Below are positions 17,175 through 25,219 of a stretch of 64,000 nucleotides of DNA, one piece after another. The DNA is from Nitrososphaerota archaeon (GTDB lineage: Archaea > Thermoproteota > Nitrososphaeria > Nitrososphaerales > Gagatemarchaeaceae). The first letter of the stretch is position 1, and every line of letters begins with the position of its first letter. Position numbers and translations under genes: made by a program. The notes under the pieces were generated by a model. That model saw only the letters and a list, made by a program, of their open reading frames with translations, did no database searches and was not told where the DNA came from. The stretch spans positions 326,231 through 390,230 of the forward strand of contig JAPCJI010000001.1 in the NCBI GenBank assembly GCA_027887005.1. Reading direction: 5' to 3'.

Positions 17175-18620
17175 CTAGTAGGACTTCGCGTAATTGGCCG
17201 TAGACTCGGCCTTCTCCCCGCACGAGACACACTTCGCCTTAGGAGGCTTTTGGTCGAGGGGGATGCTCAGGATCTTCCCTCCTGCTCTGTCCTTCATCTT
17301 GTCTTCGCACGACTTCTTTCCACACCAGGCGACCCTCACGATCCCTCCCTTTCCAGCAATGAGACGTTCGAGCTCCTCCATCGAACCCGCCTCCACTGTG
17401 TGTGATTCCAGGAACGCCCTCGCCCTGGCGAGGAGGTTGGATTGGATGTCTCCCAACTCCTTGTCCACTTCCTTCCCGAGGAGGTCGATAGCCACGGTCC
17501 GCTTGGCCCCGGTGTCCCGTCTGACGAGCACGGCCTGTTTTGCCTTGAGGTCGCGCGGACCGAATTCAATCCTCAGGGGGACCCCCCTGAGTTCCCACTC
17601 GTTGAACTTCCTGCCCGGCGTCAGGTGGTCTCGGTCATCCAGCCTGGTCCTCCAGCGGGCAGCGAGGTCCTTGGAAAAGGCCTTTGCCTCCTTGAGGATC
17701 GACTCCTTGTTTTCCTCGTTGACTATGGGCACCACCACGATCTGCAGGGCCGCGAGCTTCGGTGGGACGACGGCGCCCTTGTCGTCGCTGTGGACGGCAA
17801 GCATGACCCCGATCTCCCTCGTCGAGATCGCCCAGGTGTTCTGCCATGCGAACTGCTTCTCCCCTTCCTCGTCGACGAACACGATGTCGAAGGCCTTCGA
17901 GAACCTCTGACCGTCGGAGTGGAAGTCCGGACCCTGAATCGCCTTGCCGTCGGGCAGAAGATGCTCGATGCTGTAGGTCGCCTCGGCTCCTGCGAACTTC
18001 TCGGAGTCGGTCTTCCTTCCAACCAGCCCTGGGAGCGCAAGATAGTCCTCGGTGACCATCCTGTAAATGCCCAGTATCTCGTCCCTCTCAGCGTCCGCCT
18101 CCTCCTTGGTGGCGAAGATCGTGTGCCCTTCGTTCCAGAGGAACTCCCTCGAGCGAAGGAAGGGGGTCGGGTGCTTGAACTCCCACCTGACGACGTTGTT
18201 CCACTGGTTCAGCCTCAGTGGCAGGTCCCTCCAGGACCTGATCCAGCGCTTCACCACCTCGTACATGACGGTCTCTGAGGTCGGCCTTACGGCAAGCCTC
18301 TCGTCGAGAGTGGACTTCCCCGCCTGGGTCACCCAGGCCACTTCGGGGGAGAAGCCCTTGACGTGCTCCGCCTCCTTCTTGAGCAGGCGTTCCGGGATGA
18401 AGAGCGGAAAGTAGGAATTCTGAATGCCGATCCGCTTGAACTCCGCGTCGGCGGCAGACTGGATGTTCTCCCAGATGGCGTAACCGGAGGGCCTGAAGAC
18501 CATGCACCCCGAGACCGGACTGTAGTCTGCGACCTCCGACTTCAGGATGACCTGAGTGTACCACTCGTCGAAGTCCGTCCCCTTCTTCGCGGTCAGACCT
18601 TCTTGGCTCGCCTGAGACAT
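17175..18620 (-). CDS. proS: prolyl-tRNA synthetase, archaeal/eukaryotic type
   Basis: Charges tRNA-Pro. The 481-residue enzyme has the archaeal layout: class II catalytic core (1-275; GCMVFRPSGYAIWENIQ, RPTSETVMYE, VVRWEFKHPTPFLRSREFLWNEGHT as motif 2), anticodon-binding domain (about 285-390) and a C-terminal zinc domain with cysteines in AWCGKKSCED and AKCVSCGEK. It ends in a tyrosine two residues before... KSY, as usual for this class, and lacks the bacterial insertion editing domain. A CTTAAAG box is 29 nt upstream of the ATG. Confidence 0.96.
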   Translation of the reverse strand: MSQASQEGLTAKKGTDFDEWYTQVILKSEVADYSPVSGCMVFRPSGYAIWENIQSAADAEFKRIGIQNSYFPLFIPERLLKKEAEHVKGFSPEVAWVTQAGKSTLDERLAVRPTSETVMYEVVKRWIRSWRDLPLRLNQWNNVVRWEFKHPTPFLRSREFLWNEGHTIFATKEEADAERDEILGIYRMVTEDYLALPGLVGRKTDSEKFAGAEATYSIEHLLPDGKAIQGPDFHSDGQRFSKAFDIVFVDEEGEKQFAWQNTWAISTREIGVMLAVHSDDKGAVVPPKLAALQIVVVPIVNEENKESILKEAKAFSKDLAARWRTRLDDRDHLTPGRKFNEWELRGVPLRIEFGPRDLKAKQAVLVRRDTGAKRTVAIDLLGKEVDKELGDIQSNLLARARAFLESHTVEAGSMEELERLIAGKGGIVRVAWCGKKSCEDKMKDRAGGKILSIPLDQKPPKAKCVSCGEKAESTANYAKSY

Positions 18621-18645
18621 GCAGCCCTACGCGCCGACGACCTGG

Positions 18646-18652
18646 CTTAAAG
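18646..18652 (-). promoter_or_regulatory. TATA-like box for proS
   Basis: CTTTAAG on the minus strand is centred 29 nt upstream of the proS ATG. Confidence 0.5.
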
Positions 18653-18723
18653 AATATGCGCCCTTGAAGTGCTGAGGCGAAGCCTCAGCGGGCGTCTCAA
18701 GCGGGGAGAATGCCTGCCTCGGG

Positions 18724-19326
18724 TTACGTGAAGGCGGAGAGGATGATGAACGTGCCCAGTATGAGGAAGACGACCACCGAAACGTTTCGGATTCTCGCCG
18801 GGGTCAGGAGCTTCCCGAGCCTGCTGCCGAGGGCCGTCTCGACCCCGGTGGCCAAGATCAGCCCCGTGCAAACGCCTGCGAAGACCAGGAGGGCATTGGA
18901 ATAGTGGGCGACGAACACGATTGTAAGCACTTCCGTCGCGTCCCCCGCGACGTCCAGGATGACGAGGGCGCCCACCATGGAGACGAAGACCCTCCATCCT
19001 GCGGCTTTCTTCTCTACTTCCCGCTCTTCTCTCTCGACAAACCTCTCCCCGACAAGCCCCCGCGCTTCCCACAGGGCGTAGGCGATCATGATTGTACCCC
19101 CTGCGAATTTCACCCATGCAATCGGGACCAGCCGGGTGATGAGGCTGCCTGCGGTGACGAACAGCGCAGTCGTGAGGGCAAACGCGCTCACCCCCGCCAG
19201 GAACACCGTCGAAGCCTTCTCCCTCCCAGCGAGGGCAAGCAGAAGCAGAGCGTCCTTGTCCGTGAGTTCGGTGATGAAGAGGGCTGCGGCAATGCCGGCG
19301 AAGGCGGTCAGGAGAGGCGGATCCAA
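18724..19326 (-). CDS. UPF0016/TMEM165/Gdt1-like membrane protein (possible divalent cation transporter)
   Basis: The 200-residue protein has two homologous halves of three helices each, typical of the Gdt1/MneA family of Mn2+/Ca2+ transporters. The two family signatures, usually E-x-G-D-K-T/S, are altered: ELTDKDALLL near 20 and DVAGDATEVL near 124. Acidic residues remain in both, but the deviation makes cation selectivity uncertain. A charged loop (residues 95-110, EREEREVEKK) separates the halves. The start is TTG at 19326. It stands alone between proS and another membrane protein. Confidence 0.75.
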   Translation of the reverse strand: MDPPLLTAFAGIAAALFITELTDKDALLLLALAGREKASTVFLAGVSAFALTTALFVTAGSLITRLVPIAWVKFAGGTIMIAYALWEARGLVGERFVEREEREVEKKAAGWRVFVSMVGALVILDVAGDATEVLTIVFVAHYSNALLVFAGVCTGLILATGVETALGSRLGKLLTPARIRNVSVVVFLILGTFIILSAFT

Positions 19327-19410
19327 GCAAGACTACCTGATGGGTAGAACCTGCAGGACAGCGAGGGGTTCTAAGGTGTTACTTGAGGGAAGTTAGGGGG
19401 AGGAGAAGCC

Positions 19411-20028
19411 CTAGTTCTTCTCGGGAGCCGCTTTCTTCGCAGTGCTTCTGAGGAGCAACACCACCCCGATGATCAGTAGTATCAGGGCAGTTCCCAATCC
19501 AACGGAGAGGTTCCTCTTTCCAATCAGGTCGACCGAAACGGGCACGAGGAGCAGTGCGATAATGCCGAGTGGCTTCGGGTTCTTCAGGGAAGCGAGGTTG
19601 AACCGGGCTGTGATGAGATAGCTCAACAGGACAAGGGCCGCAGGGAATACCAGGCTAAAGCGTCCCAGGATGAAATCAGTCGCCGCACCTGATACATCCA
19701 GGAAGCCGTTTGCGTACCAGGCGAAGAAGAGTGCGAGGACCAGGCTGGCGGCCCCCATCGACTGCAGGGTGTTCCCAAGGGAGTTCAGCCTCGCAGGCCT
19801 CTCGGCCGGGTCTGCCGATGTGAAGTCCAGGGTGACTGCGAGCATGACGGCGAGGGAGCCGGCCACGAACACGTATGGGTCTCTTGTTACCGTCAGGTAG
19901 ACGCCGGTCGGAAGATAAGCGGAAATGCCTCCTGCGATCCAGAGATACAGAGCATAGACCCCGCTGGCGAGGAATGGAACTAGGTAGAGGAGCGCGGACA
20001 GGTCGTCTCTGGTCCCCCTGTTATTCAT
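19411..20028 (-). CDS. multi-pass membrane protein, unknown function
   Basis: The 205-residue protein has about six membrane helices (10-30, 44-62, 83-104, 118-138, 144-163, 170-190) and a short lysine-rich C-terminal tail (STAKKAAPEKN). No family is recognised. The ATG at 20028 is preferred to the adjacent upstream TTG because a CTTAAAA box lies about 30 nt upstream of it. Neighbours give no pathway. Confidence 0.65.
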   Translation of the reverse strand: MNNRGTRDDLSALLYLVPFLASGVYALYLWIAGGISAYLPTGVYLTVTRDPYVFVAGSLAVMLAVTLDFTSADPAERPARLNSLGNTLQSMGAASLVLALFFAWYANGFLDVSGAATDFILGRFSLVFPAALVLLSYLITARFNLASLKNPKPLGIIALLLVPVSVDLIGKRNLSVGLGTALILLIIGVVLLLRSTAKKAAPEKN

Positions 20029-20053
20029 CAAACGGCCTCCGCGACCGCGATGG

Positions 20054-20062
20054 GCTTAAAAC
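20054..20062 (-). promoter_or_regulatory. TATA-like box for the membrane protein at 20028
   Basis: AGTTTTAAGC region on the minus strand is centred about 30 nt before the ATG at 20028. Confidence 0.5.
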
Positions 20063-20127
20063 TGTTTTCAGCCTCGAGGCGACTCTGTCGGAGCCGGCGG
20101 GCGGAGCGGTCGTGTGTCCTGGAACAT

Positions 20128-20973
20128 TCAGGGGGCAGCGCTGCCCGTTGTGGTTCGCCCGAAGGTGAGGTAGGCGGTGTGCCCTATCATGATGTTGGCT
20201 GGCCTCGTCATCCCCACCCGGGCCTCGAGGTGCCTCATGAGGATCTCCACCGTCTCGATGGAGACGAACCCCTCGTCCTTCATCTTCGACACGAGCTTCT
20301 CGGCTTGGTTCGTGGTCGGGGTGATCGCAACCATTGGGGCTGAGGGTTTCAGGCTCTCCTTCATGCTGTGGACCACTTCCCAGGGGTCGCCCACGTCGAG
20401 CACCCCTGCGTCCATGCCCCTCTCGGTGAACCCAAGCCGCGAGTCCCCGGCCTTGAAGGTGACGAAGGGAGTGAGCCCAACCTTCTCGATGTTCTTCTTC
20501 GCCACGTCCTGGAACCCGGGGTTGATGTCGTAGGTATAGACCATCCCTGCCGGCTGGACGAGGTATGCCATGAGGGCGGTGGTGGCTCCGGTTCCGGTCC
20601 CTGTCTCGATAATCCGTGACCCCGAATGTACGCCGAGCTTGACTATCATGAGGCCGAGGTCCTTCGGGTAGACGACCTGAGTGCTCCTGGCGAGCTTCAT
20701 GACCAGGTCCTCGATGGTGGGCCTGAGGATTGTCAGCGAGTCGCCCAGAGTCGTCGTGACGCTGATTCCATACTCCCTGCCGACGAGCGCCGACATGTCC
20801 AGGATCCCAAGGTGGGTGTGGAGCTTCGGCGTATCCCTGGGTCTGATGAGCCACCTCCTCCTTCTGTCGCGGTAGACGAGGACGAGAGAGTCGGCACCGA
20901 TGGTCTCAACGTTCGGACTAGGCGCCGGCGCTTCCTCCTCCACTTCGACCACCCTAGGCCCGCCACCAGTCAT
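20128..20973 (-). CDS. trmI: tRNA (adenine-N1)-methyltransferase TrmI (m1A57/58)
   Basis: Methylates N1 of adenine 57/58 in the tRNA T-loop, using SAM. The 281-residue protein has a small N-terminal beta domain (about 25-80) and a Rossmann methyltransferase domain with motif I ETGTGTGATT (about 121-130), YDINPGFQDVAKKN, and a DVGDPWE catalytic-site motif near 190. The family normally has DxPxPW here. It overlaps the end of endA by 20 nt, placing two tRNA-maturation genes in one transcript. Confidence 0.92.
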   Translation of the reverse strand: MTGGGPRVVEVEEEAPAPSPNVETIGADSLVLVYRDRRRRWLIRPRDTPKLHTHLGILDMSALVGREYGISVTTTLGDSLTILRPTIEDLVMKLARSTQVVYPKDLGLMIVKLGVHSGSRIIETGTGTGATTALMAYLVQPAGMVYTYDINPGFQDVAKKNIEKVGLTPFVTFKAGDSRLGFTERGMDAGVLDVGDPWEVVHSMKESLKPSAPMVAITPTTNQAEKLVSKMKDEGFVSIETVEILMRHLEARVGMTRPANIMIGHTAYLTFGRTTTGSAAP

Positions 20974-21511
20974 ACCTGAGGAAGTCGACGGTCTTCTTCG
21001 CTCGGTCCGGGATTGCGATGATGAACTGCTTCCTTACCGTGGTGGCCAGCCTCCCCGAGCGGACCATGGAGGTTGCGGTCATGGTGGCCTCGGGGGCCAT
21101 GACCTGGATGATGTAGGGGGCGTGGTCGATCCCGGGGCCGTGCTCGTAGACGGCGAAGTCGGAGCCGAACTTTATCCCCGGAGTGACGACGTACCCCGAC
21201 TCCCTTAGCTTCCTGTAGACCATGAACTTCTCCGCGAAGTCAATGTAGGAGGCCTCGCAGATATCCTGGACCTGCTTCAGGGTCAGCTTCTTGCCAGAGT
21301 TGTCTTCGAGCTCCACGGACTTCTTGGCGGCCAGGTAGTATCCCTCCATGAGGTCCAGGACCAGCGGGGCTTCGAACTCGAAGTCCTTTGGCTTCGGGAT
21401 CCCCAAGGGCTTGCCGTAGTAGCCTTCCTTGAAGAGGCGTCTGGAGGATTCGACCTCCCAGACGACCACCCTGTTCTCGAAGAGCCTGCCCCTCGCCATC
21501 TGCTTGGGCAT
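20954..21511 (-). CDS. endA: tRNA-splicing endonuclease EndA
   Basis: Cuts introns from pre-tRNA at bulge-helix-bulge motifs. The 185-residue protein has the N-terminal domain (1-85) and the catalytic domain with SDFAVYEHGPGIDHAPY (Y122, H130) and VRKQFIIA (K161), the expected Tyr-His-Lys triad. One catalytic copy of about 180 residues fits the homotetramer or heterotetramer types. The ATG at 21511 begins 2 nt after the upstream stop; a longer frame to 22186 is only an out-of-frame reading of the DUF47 gene. An in-frame ATG at 21499 is an alternative. Confidence 0.93.
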   Translation of the reverse strand: MPKQMARGRLFENRVVVWEVESSRRLFKEGYYGKPLGIPKPKDFEFEAPLVLDLMEGYYLAAKKSVELEDNSGKKLTLKQVQDICEASYIDFAEKFMVYRKLRESGYVVTPGIKFGSDFAVYEHGPGIDHAPYIIQVMAPEATMTATSMVRSGRLATTVRKQFIIAIPDRAKKTVDFLRYDWWRA

Positions 21512-21513
21512 GG

Positions 21514-22167
21514 CTACATACCTAGCGCAAGAATCGTGCTGGCGTTGGCCGCGCGGAGCATCGCGTCCGCGCAGTTCTCGATGGCTTCGAGGAGCTCCTT
21601 GTTCACTATCAGCTCCTTGACGTTGGTCGCCTCCTTCATGGTGGTGACGACCGACTCCCGGTAGGTCGCGTCGATGGAGCTCTCGAGCTTCTGGACCTGG
21701 GCCGACATCTGGATGGTCTGCTCCGAGTTGATGGATAGGGCCCTCATGCTTTCGTTGAGCTTGGATATCCCGTCGATGAGGAGCCCCAGGAGCTCGGTGA
21801 TGGACTCCTTGTACTTCTTGTCTTTGGCCGAGCTTCGCGACACCTGGGACATCTTGAAGGCCACCCCGCTTATGTGCCCGAAGATGTCCTCCACAGCGAA
21901 CGCGCAGCGGAGCAGGTCCTCCCTGTTGACGAGGAGGGTACCGACCTGGGATAGCTCCCTGATCAGGGCGCTGCGGAGCATCACCACGTCCTCCTCCGCC
22001 TTCTTGACCCTCTCCAGCGACGAAGCCACAAGCATCTTGTCCGCTTTGATGAGGCCGGTGAACTCGTCGTTGAGGACGCGGGTCGCGTCGAGTACGCGCC
22101 TCATCTCGTCCTGAAGAACTACAATTGTCCGCCGTCTGGCTTGGGTTTCGCTCTCTGGTCCGGACAT
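21514..22167 (-). CDS. DUF47 (PhoU-like) helical protein
   Basis: The 217-residue protein is almost wholly alpha-helical with heptad-like spacing, matching the PhoU-like DUF47 family (TIGR00153), whose members are usually encoded beside Pit phosphate transporters. No pit gene is in the window. Conserved features are acidic residues in VNREDLLRCAFAVEDIFGHI and a C-terminal helix with ENCADAMLRAAN, possible metal-cluster ligands. It is the first gene of a three-gene transcript with endA and trmI; the link to tRNA processing may be incidental. A TTATATCCC box is about 38 nt upstream. Confidence 0.82.
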   Translation of the reverse strand: MSGPESETQARRRTIVVLQDEMRRVLDATRVLNDEFTGLIKADKMLVASSLERVKKAEEDVVMLRSALIRELSQVGTLLVNREDLLRCAFAVEDIFGHISGVAFKMSQVSRSSAKDKKYKESITELLGLLIDGISKLNESMRALSINSEQTIQMSAQVQKLESSIDATYRESVVTTMKEATNVKELIVNKELLEAIENCADAMLRAANASTILALGM

Positions 22168-22277
22168 GAAAGGATGCTCGCACCAAGGCTTGAAAGGTTT
22201 GGGATATAAGACTGGGCCTTCAATCGAAGGAATTTGAGAATCCGAGGCCGTTTCTTACCGTTTTGAGATAATCTGGC

Positions 22278-23183
22278 CTATTTCTTGTCCTTTTCCTGCG
22301 CATATTCCTTGAGCGGAGCCAGCAGGCTGGTGAACTCCATCGGGAAGATGTACTTCGTGGAAGGGCTCGCCCCGAGGGCCTTCAGAGTGTCAAGGTACTG
22401 TAGGACCATCGTCTTCGAATCTATCCCCTTGGCAGCCCCGTAGATCTGGTTGAGTGCCCCTGCGTATCCCTCCGCCCTTAGCACCGAGGCCTGTTTGTCT
22501 CCTTCCGCCCGGAGGATGTTGGATTTCTTTTCCCCTTCGGCGACCAGTATCGAAGCCTCTCTCTTCCCGTCCGCCTCAGTTACGGTGGCCCTCCTTGTCC
22601 TCTCGGCCGACATCTGCCTGACCATCGCCTCCTGGACGTCCTGGGGCGGGCGTATCTCCCTGATCTCGACGTTGGTGACCTTGATCCCCCACCTCTCCGT
22701 GACTTCGTCGAGCTTGGTCCTGAGCACCTGGTTGATCTGCTCCCTCTTTGCAAGGAGCTCGTCGAGAGGGATGTCGCCGACGACTGCCCTAAGCGTGGTG
22801 GTAGCGATCCCGATGGATGCCCCCTCGAAGTTCTGTACCTGGACGACGCTCTGGGTCGCCTCGGTGACCTTGTAATAGATTAGGAAGTCGATGTCAGTCG
22901 GGGCGTTGTCCTTGGTGATGCAGGTCTGGTGAGGGACCTCCAGGTATCTCTCTCTGAGGTCGATCTTGTTCACCCTGTTGACCAGCGGGAAGACGAAGAT
23001 AACTCCAGGACCCCGGGCCCCCACGAGACGGCCGAGCCGGAAGACCACGAGGCGCTCGTACTCCCTTACTATCTTGATGGTGGAACCTATCAGCGCCAGG
23101 ACGACTATGATTATCAGAGCGTAGATGGCGTATGAGACGATGTCACTGGTAGTCTGCAGGACGTCCGAAGCGATGGGAATCAA
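22278..23183 (-). CDS. stomatin/slipin-like SPFH membrane protein
   Basis: The 301-residue protein has an N-terminal membrane helix (16-36), an SPFH/PHB domain (about 37-200; VREYERLVVFRLGR, GPGVIFVFP, RERYLEVP) and a C-terminal coiled coil (about 200-255; EADGKREASILVAEGEKK). It forms oligomeric membrane scaffolds. The upstream gene is its usual partner, an NfeD/STOPP membrane protease known to cleave stomatin in Pyrococcus. The TTG start overlaps the nfeD stop as TTGA, so translation is probably coupled. Confidence 0.93.
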   Translation of the reverse strand: MIPIASDVLQTTSDIVSYAIYALIIIVVLALIGSTIKIVREYERLVVFRLGRLVGARGPGVIFVFPLVNRVNKIDLRERYLEVPHQTCITKDNAPTDIDFLIYYKVTEATQSVVQVQNFEGASIGIATTTLRAVVGDIPLDELLAKREQINQVLRTKLDEVTERWGIKVTNVEIREIRPPQDVQEAMVRQMSAERTRRATVTEADGKREASILVAEGEKKSNILRAEGDKQASVLRAEGYAGALNQIYGAAKGIDSKTMVLQYLDTLKALGASPSTKYIFPMEFTSLLAPLKEYAQEKDKK

Positions 23184-24520
23184 CTTTCCAGCTTCTCTAC
23201 TACCAGCTCGAGCCCTCTGACTTCTTTAACCTTTACAGCGTCCCCCTTCCTCAGGTCCTGCTGGGAGGTCACGCTCCACTGCTCTGCCCCGACCAGTGCT
23301 ACCCCCTTCTTGCCAGCCGTAAGGTCGGTCTCCATGACACCTTCCTTCCCGATCCGCGCGGCCGGGTCGTTCACCTTCGGCCTGTTCATGAGACCCTCTC
23401 TGATGGAGCGGAGGTAGAGGCTCGCGACCACGATCCCGACGGCCAGGGCTGCAATCAGCGCATAGGTTATGTTCGGGATGCCGGAGAAGTTGACCCCTGG
23501 AAGCGCCGGGTTCGCCGCCGAGGCTGGAGGAAACTCGAAGACCAGGAGGAAGCCGACCACGAAGATGATGACCCCTATCACGGCGCTCACTCCATGTTGG
23601 GTCTTCACTTCCAGGAAGATAAAGGCAGCACCCACGATCATGAGGAATACTGCCAGGGGCGAGGCGCCGAAGACGCCCAGCCCGAGGAGGGCCAGCGCTA
23701 TTATCACGACTCCGACGATGGAGAGGACGATGGTGGGATGATAGATGTCCGCGAGGACAGCGAAGACCCCCACCAGGAAGAGGAGACCAGAAACGTTGGG
23801 GTCGCTCAGGATTGAGATCAGGGTAGACCTGATTCCGGGGGAGTCGATGCCGATGGATGTTGGCACGCCAAGCTCCGCCAGGGCCCCTGACACGGAGGTC
23901 GAGTTCAGCACTCCGTCGATCACGTGCTCAGCCAGTGCTTCAGAGGCGGTGTAGGACTGGTGGTGGCCCGGAGTGACCATCTGGCCTGAGGCCGTCGCGT
24001 TCCTTCCGTTGGCGGAGGTCAGAGCCTGCATGTACGATTTGAACGCCGAGATGTCTTTGCTGAGGGTCGAGTTCTCCTCGCCGGTCGGGATGCCCGAGAC
24101 AATCGGAGTTGCGGAGCCTATCGTCGTCCCCGGGACCATGTATATCTTCGAAGAGGCCTCTGCGATGTACGAGCCTGCGGAAAACGCGAACGCGCCCTGG
24201 GGCGCGACAAGGGTAACGAAGCTACCTCCCCACTGCTGGTAGGACGAGATAGTGTTTACCATCGACTCCATGCTTCCTCCGTCACCCCCGTTCGTCTGGA
24301 GGACGAGGATGAAGTGCCCGGCGCAAGCCGCCTTTGCGTTGCTGACCGCGGTTGCTAGGAAGTCTGCGGATCCAGGGTCGATGTTCTGGTTGAGCGAGGC
24401 TACGTACCATCCGTTCTGGGAAGTGCAGGTCTGGGCGCGGGCGGGGGCGACCTGGGCGGCGAAGGCGAGGAGAATCGCGAGGGCAAGGACGAGCCTGAGA
24501 GTCTTCAAACTTGAAGGCAT
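23180..24520 (-). CDS. NfeD-family membrane serine protease (STOPP-like)
   Basis: Membrane ClpP-class protease partner of slipin. The 446-residue product has a signal peptide (1-29), an extracytoplasmic protease domain (about 30-205) with TNGGDGGS and the catalytic-serine motif APQGAFAFSAGSYIAEAS, a membrane region of four to five helices (about 225-365), and a C-terminal OB-fold NfeD domain (390-446; KEGVMETDL, VKVKEVRGLELVVEKL). The Ser-Lys dyad lysine is probably in TLSKDISAF. A longer frame to 24601 exists, but the ATG at 24520 directly precedes the signal peptide. The nearest TATA-like box is only about 20 nt upstream, so the TTG at 24508 is an alternative. Confidence 0.9.
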   Translation of the reverse strand: MPSSLKTLRLVLALAILLAFAAQVAPARAQTCTSQNGWYVASLNQNIDPGSADFLATAVSNAKAACAGHFILVLQTNGGDGGSMESMVNTISSYQQWGGSFVTLVAPQGAFAFSAGSYIAEASSKIYMVPGTTIGSATPIVSGIPTGEENSTLSKDISAFKSYMQALTSANGRNATASGQMVTPGHHQSYTASEALAEHVIDGVLNSTSVSGALAELGVPTSIGIDSPGIRSTLISILSDPNVSGLLFLVGVFAVLADIYHPTIVLSIVGVVIIALALLGLGVFGASPLAVFLMIVGAAFIFLEVKTQHGVSAVIGVIIFVVGFLLVFEFPPASAANPALPGVNFSGIPNITYALIAALAVGIVVASLYLRSIREGLMNRPKVNDPAARIGKEGVMETDLTAGKKGVALVGAEQWSVTSQQDLRKGDAVKVKEVRGLELVVEKLES

Positions 24521-24535
24521 GCTCCGCGGTCTGAC

Positions 24536-24543
24536 ATAAATAC
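24536..24543 (+). promoter_or_regulatory. TATA-like box for upp (possibly also nfeD)
   Basis: ATAAATAC is centred 29 nt before the GTG at 24569. It lies in the divergent gap between nfeD and upp and may serve both. Confidence 0.5.
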
Positions 24544-24568
24544 TGTTGCGAGCCGACCCAGGCACGGA

Positions 24569-25219
24569 GTGCCTCGGCCCAAGGTCACAGTTATGGACCA
24601 TCCGATGGTGATGGAGCAGCTGGCGCTCGCCCGGGACAGGCAGACGAACCAGGTGGCGTTCAGGAAGGCGATATATCGATTGGGGCGCTTTATGGCCTAT
24701 GAGTTCCTTAGGACCATGGAGACCCAGCAGGTCGAGTTGCAGACGCCCCTCGCCAAGTCCTCTGGAAGGAGACTAAAGGGGAAAGACAAGGTCGTGATCA
24801 TCCTCGTCCTGAGGGCGGCGATTCCCTTTGTCGAAGGGATGTACAAGAATCTGCCCATGGCCAGGACCGGGGTGATAAGCGCCTGGCGCGGAAGGGCCCC
24901 GAACTTCCCCGTAGAAGTCCAGTACGCCAAGGTCCCAGAGATAAGGCGGGACGACGTCGTGATAATAGCCGACCCGATGCTTGCGACCGGTCACACCCTG
25001 GTGGAGGTTGCGAAGAAGGTAGCGGAAATGGGGAAGCCGAAGCGGCTGGCGTTCTTCTCGGTCATCTCCGCGATGCAGGGCATCGAATACGTGGCGAAGC
25101 ACTTCCCCAAGGCTGAGTTCTACACCTGTGCCGTCGACCCGGAGCTCGACGACCATGGATACATCGTTCCCGGTCTGGGAGACGCGGGGGACAGGGCCTT
25201 CGGCGCCCCGACTAGGTAG
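24569..25219 (+). CDS. upp: uracil phosphoribosyltransferase
   Basis: Salvages uracil to UMP with PRPP. The 216-residue enzyme shows the PRPP-binding motif IIADPMLATGHTL (about 131-143) and the uracil-binding C-terminus DPELDDHGYIVPGLGDAGDRAFG, which is highly specific. Length matches the family. GTG start at 24569. Its 3' end overlaps the convergent DNA ligase gene by 8 nt. It would act on uracil released by the uridine phosphorylase encoded at 30951-31721. Confidence 0.95.
   Translation: MPRPKVTVMDHPMVMEQLALARDRQTNQVAFRKAIYRLGRFMAYEFLRTMETQQVELQTPLAKSSGRRLKGKDKVVIILVLRAAIPFVEGMYKNLPMARTGVISAWRGRAPNFPVEVQYAKVPEIRRDDVVIIADPMLATGHTLVEVAKKVAEMGKPKRLAFFSVISAMQGIEYVAKHFPKAEFYTCAVDPELDDHGYIVPGLGDAGDRAFGAPTR

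Noticed and set aside
20954..22186. 410-codon frame that would extend EndA at its N-terminus
   Set aside because: The first 225 codons read the DUF47 gene in another frame. EndA of normal size begins at 21511 just after that gene's stop.
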